Shown: one piece after another, positions 42,340-43,613 of the stretch | Layout of the letters: each line of letters begins with the position of its first letter | How positions within the stretch are numbered: the first letter of the stretch is position 1 | Origin: Clostridia bacterium | Lineage (GTDB): Bacteria > Bacillota > Clostridia > UBA1381 > UBA9506 | NCBI GenBank assembly: GCA_017396465.1 | Contig: JAFQLU010000006.1 | Span: 1-43,613 of the forward strand | DNA: 43,613 bases | Direction of reading: 5' to 3' | Translations under genes and position numbers: made by a program | Notes under the pieces: model-generated | What the model was told of the DNA's origin: nothing | The model's input: only the letters and a program-made list of their open reading frames with translations | Database searches by the model: none

Positions 42340-43419
42340 TTAGTTGTTAGCTTCGAATTCTTTCATGAATGCAACAAGCTTTTCTACACCCTCAACAGGC
42401 ATAGCATTGTAGATGCTTGCACGCATACCGCCAACACTTCTGTGACCCTTAAGGTTAACAAAGCCCTGCTTTGTAGCCTCTGCGATGAACTTAGCGTTAA
42501 GCTCGTCGGAATCTGTAACAAAAGGTACATTCATAAGCGAACGGTCTTTTGCAACAACTGTTCCCCTGAACATCTTGGAATTGTCAAGGAAATCATAAAG
42601 AATACCTGCTTTTTTAACATTTATCTCGTTCATAACAGAGATACCGCCCATATTCTTAATCCATTCGTAAATAAGCTTACAAATGTAAATACCATAAGTG
42701 GGAGGTGTGTTGTACATCGAACCATTTTCTGCATGGGTCGAATACTTGAGCATTGTAGGTGTGATATCAAGAGCATCACCGATAAGGTCCTCTCTTGCAA
42801 TAACAACTGTAACACCTGCAGGACCCATGTTCTTCTGTGCACCTGCGTAGATAAGACCAAACTTGGAGATATCAACTTCTTCTGACAAGATACATGATGA
42901 CATATCTGTAACGATTGTTGTATCGCCAAAGTCAGGCATTGTGTTGTAGTGTGTGCCGTAGATGGTGTTGTTGTATGTAATATGAACAAAGTCAGCACCA
43001 GGGGTCAGCATACTCTTATCAACATCGGGAAGGTATGAGAAGGTTTTGTCAGCACTTGAAGCAATAGCATTAGCCTCGATATAGCGACCTGCCTCCTGAT
43101 GAGCTTTTTTAGCCCACTGACCTGTGATAACATAGTCAGCCTTCTTGTTCTTTGTTGCGAGGTTCATAGGAACCATAGCAAACTGTGTTGATGCACCGCC
43201 CTGGAGGAACATTACCTTGTAGTTATCAGGGATGTTCATAATCTCGCGAAGAAGAGCATCTGCTTCGTCAATAATTGCCTGATAATCTTTTGAACGATGG
43301 CTCATCTCCATAACGGACTGTCCGCTGCCGTTGCAATCGAGCATTTCTTTCTGTGCACGCTCTAAAACTTCAAGAGGCAGCATAGAAGGACCTGCTGAGA
43401 AATTGTAGACTCTACTCAT
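42340..43419 (-). CDS. serC: Phosphoserine aminotransferase
   Basis: A 360-residue PLP enzyme that converts 3-phosphohydroxypyruvate and glutamate to phosphoserine and 2-oxoglutarate. It opens VYNFSAGPSMLPLEVL, has SVMEMSHRS and FLQGGASTQFAMVPMNL, the PLP Lys in YAGAQKNMGPAGV, and ends with GHRSVGGMRASIYNAMP, all standard for SerC. The start at 43419 has AAGGAG 8 bases upstream; the longer open frame overlaps the promoter. It forms an operon with serA, so two of the three serine synthesis steps are encoded here; no serB is visible. Confidence 0.96.
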   Translation of the reverse strand: MSRVYNFSAGPSMLPLEVLERAQKEMLDCNGSGQSVMEMSHRSKDYQAIIDEADALLREIMNIPDNYKVMFLQGGASTQFAMVPMNLATKNKKADYVITGQWAKKAHQEAGRYIEANAIASSADKTFSYLPDVDKSMLTPGADFVHITYNNTIYGTHYNTMPDFGDTTIVTDMSSCILSEEVDISKFGLIYAGAQKNMGPAGVTVVIAREDLIGDALDITPTMLKYSTHAENGSMYNTPPTYGIYICKLIYEWIKNMGGISVMNEINVKKAGILYDFLDNSKMFRGTVVAKDRSLMNVPFVTDSDELNAKFIAEATKQGFVNLKGHRSVGGMRASIYNAMPVEGVEKLVAFMKEFEANN

Positions 43420-43465
43420 TTTAAAAACTCCTTCATATATAAAAATTAAAACATAATTGCATTTT

Positions 43466-43494
43466 ATTATATACCTAAATTTCTTAAAGGTCAA
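43466..43494 (-). promoter_or_regulatory. SigmaA promoter of serC-serA
   Basis: On the minus strand, TTGACC (43489-43494), 17-base spacer, TATAAT (43466-43471). The leader of about 40 bases is too short for a T-box. The rest of the window edge (43495-43613) is AT-rich with nothing I can recognise. Confidence 0.8.
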
Positions 43495-43613
43495 TGCTTT
43501 TTTAAAAATTTCGTTAAATTTGTAACATAATCGCCAAAAGATGCCGAAAAATATATTTATGTAGAATAAAGTTTTAAAATATTATAAAAATGTTTGCAAA
43601 ATTAGTACATTCA

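Noticed and set aside
43420..43465. T-box leader before serC
   Set aside because: The predicted leader is only about 40 bases, far too short, with no T-box sequence.

Overview
The window reads as chromosomal DNA of a Gram-positive anaerobe of the Clostridia (Bacillota), probably an uncultured gut or plant-fibre degrader. The grounds are strong AGGAGG-type ribosome binding sites, TTGACA/TATAAT promoters, lipoprotein signals, a four-cysteine ribosomal protein L28, a K+-dependent type membrane pyrophosphatase, copper-amine-oxidase-N surface domains and modular secreted carbohydrate-active proteins under AraC regulators. Genus or species cannot be read from the sequence.

Layout. 1-3.2 kb (visibly AT-richer): a minus-strand set with a partial pyridoxamine kinase, a membrane-anchored unknown protein and the tRNA methylthiotransferase MtaB. 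3.2-4.0 kb: tRNA-Pro(CGG), a hairpin-rich element carrying an inverted and a direct copy of the tRNA 3' end, and two very small genes. 4.0-13.0 kb: a carbohydrate-related locus with two related beta-propeller proteins (one secreted with binding domains, one cytosolic), an AraC regulator, a cytosolic protein resembling family-11 rhamnogalacturonan lyases and a secreted modular binding protein; two of its promoters share an inverted-repeat operator. 13.0-13.3 kb: an array of tri-loop hairpins joined by AATTCA linkers. 13.3-15.7 kb: polar amino acid ABC transporter. 15.7-18.1 kb: copper-amine-oxidase-N protein, lipoprotein, DUF554 membrane protein. 18.1-23.8 kb: operon of a surface beta-helix protein, a VTC-type polyphosphate polymerase domain protein, a DUF4956 membrane protein and an OmpR/histidine-kinase pair. 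23.9-26.2 kb: membrane pyrophosphatase whose translation start region is tandemly duplicated. 26.2-29.7 kb: operon of RluA-type pseudouridine synthase, Fe-S aldo/keto reductase, LuxS and MTA/SAH nucleosidase. 29.7-40.8 kb: second carbohydrate locus with a decayed esterase fusion, a GH106-like glycosidase, two giant paralogous secreted esterases and an AraC regulator. 40.8-43.6 kb: ribosomal protein L28, then serine synthesis genes serA and serC.

How it fits together. The two carbohydrate loci plus the beta-helix protein (a family with a member reported to bind pectin) suggest, as inference, use of rhamnose-containing, acetylated pectin: outside, modular proteins bind and deacetylate; inside, lyase-like and rhamnosidase-like enzymes act on fragments; AraC proteins control expression. 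LuxS and MtnN together recycle S-adenosylhomocysteine. The least explained items are the tRNA-derived element, the AATTCA hairpin array, the beta-propeller family with the GCSGIDG motif, the two-component/VTC/DUF4956 operon and the duplicated start of the pyrophosphatase gene.
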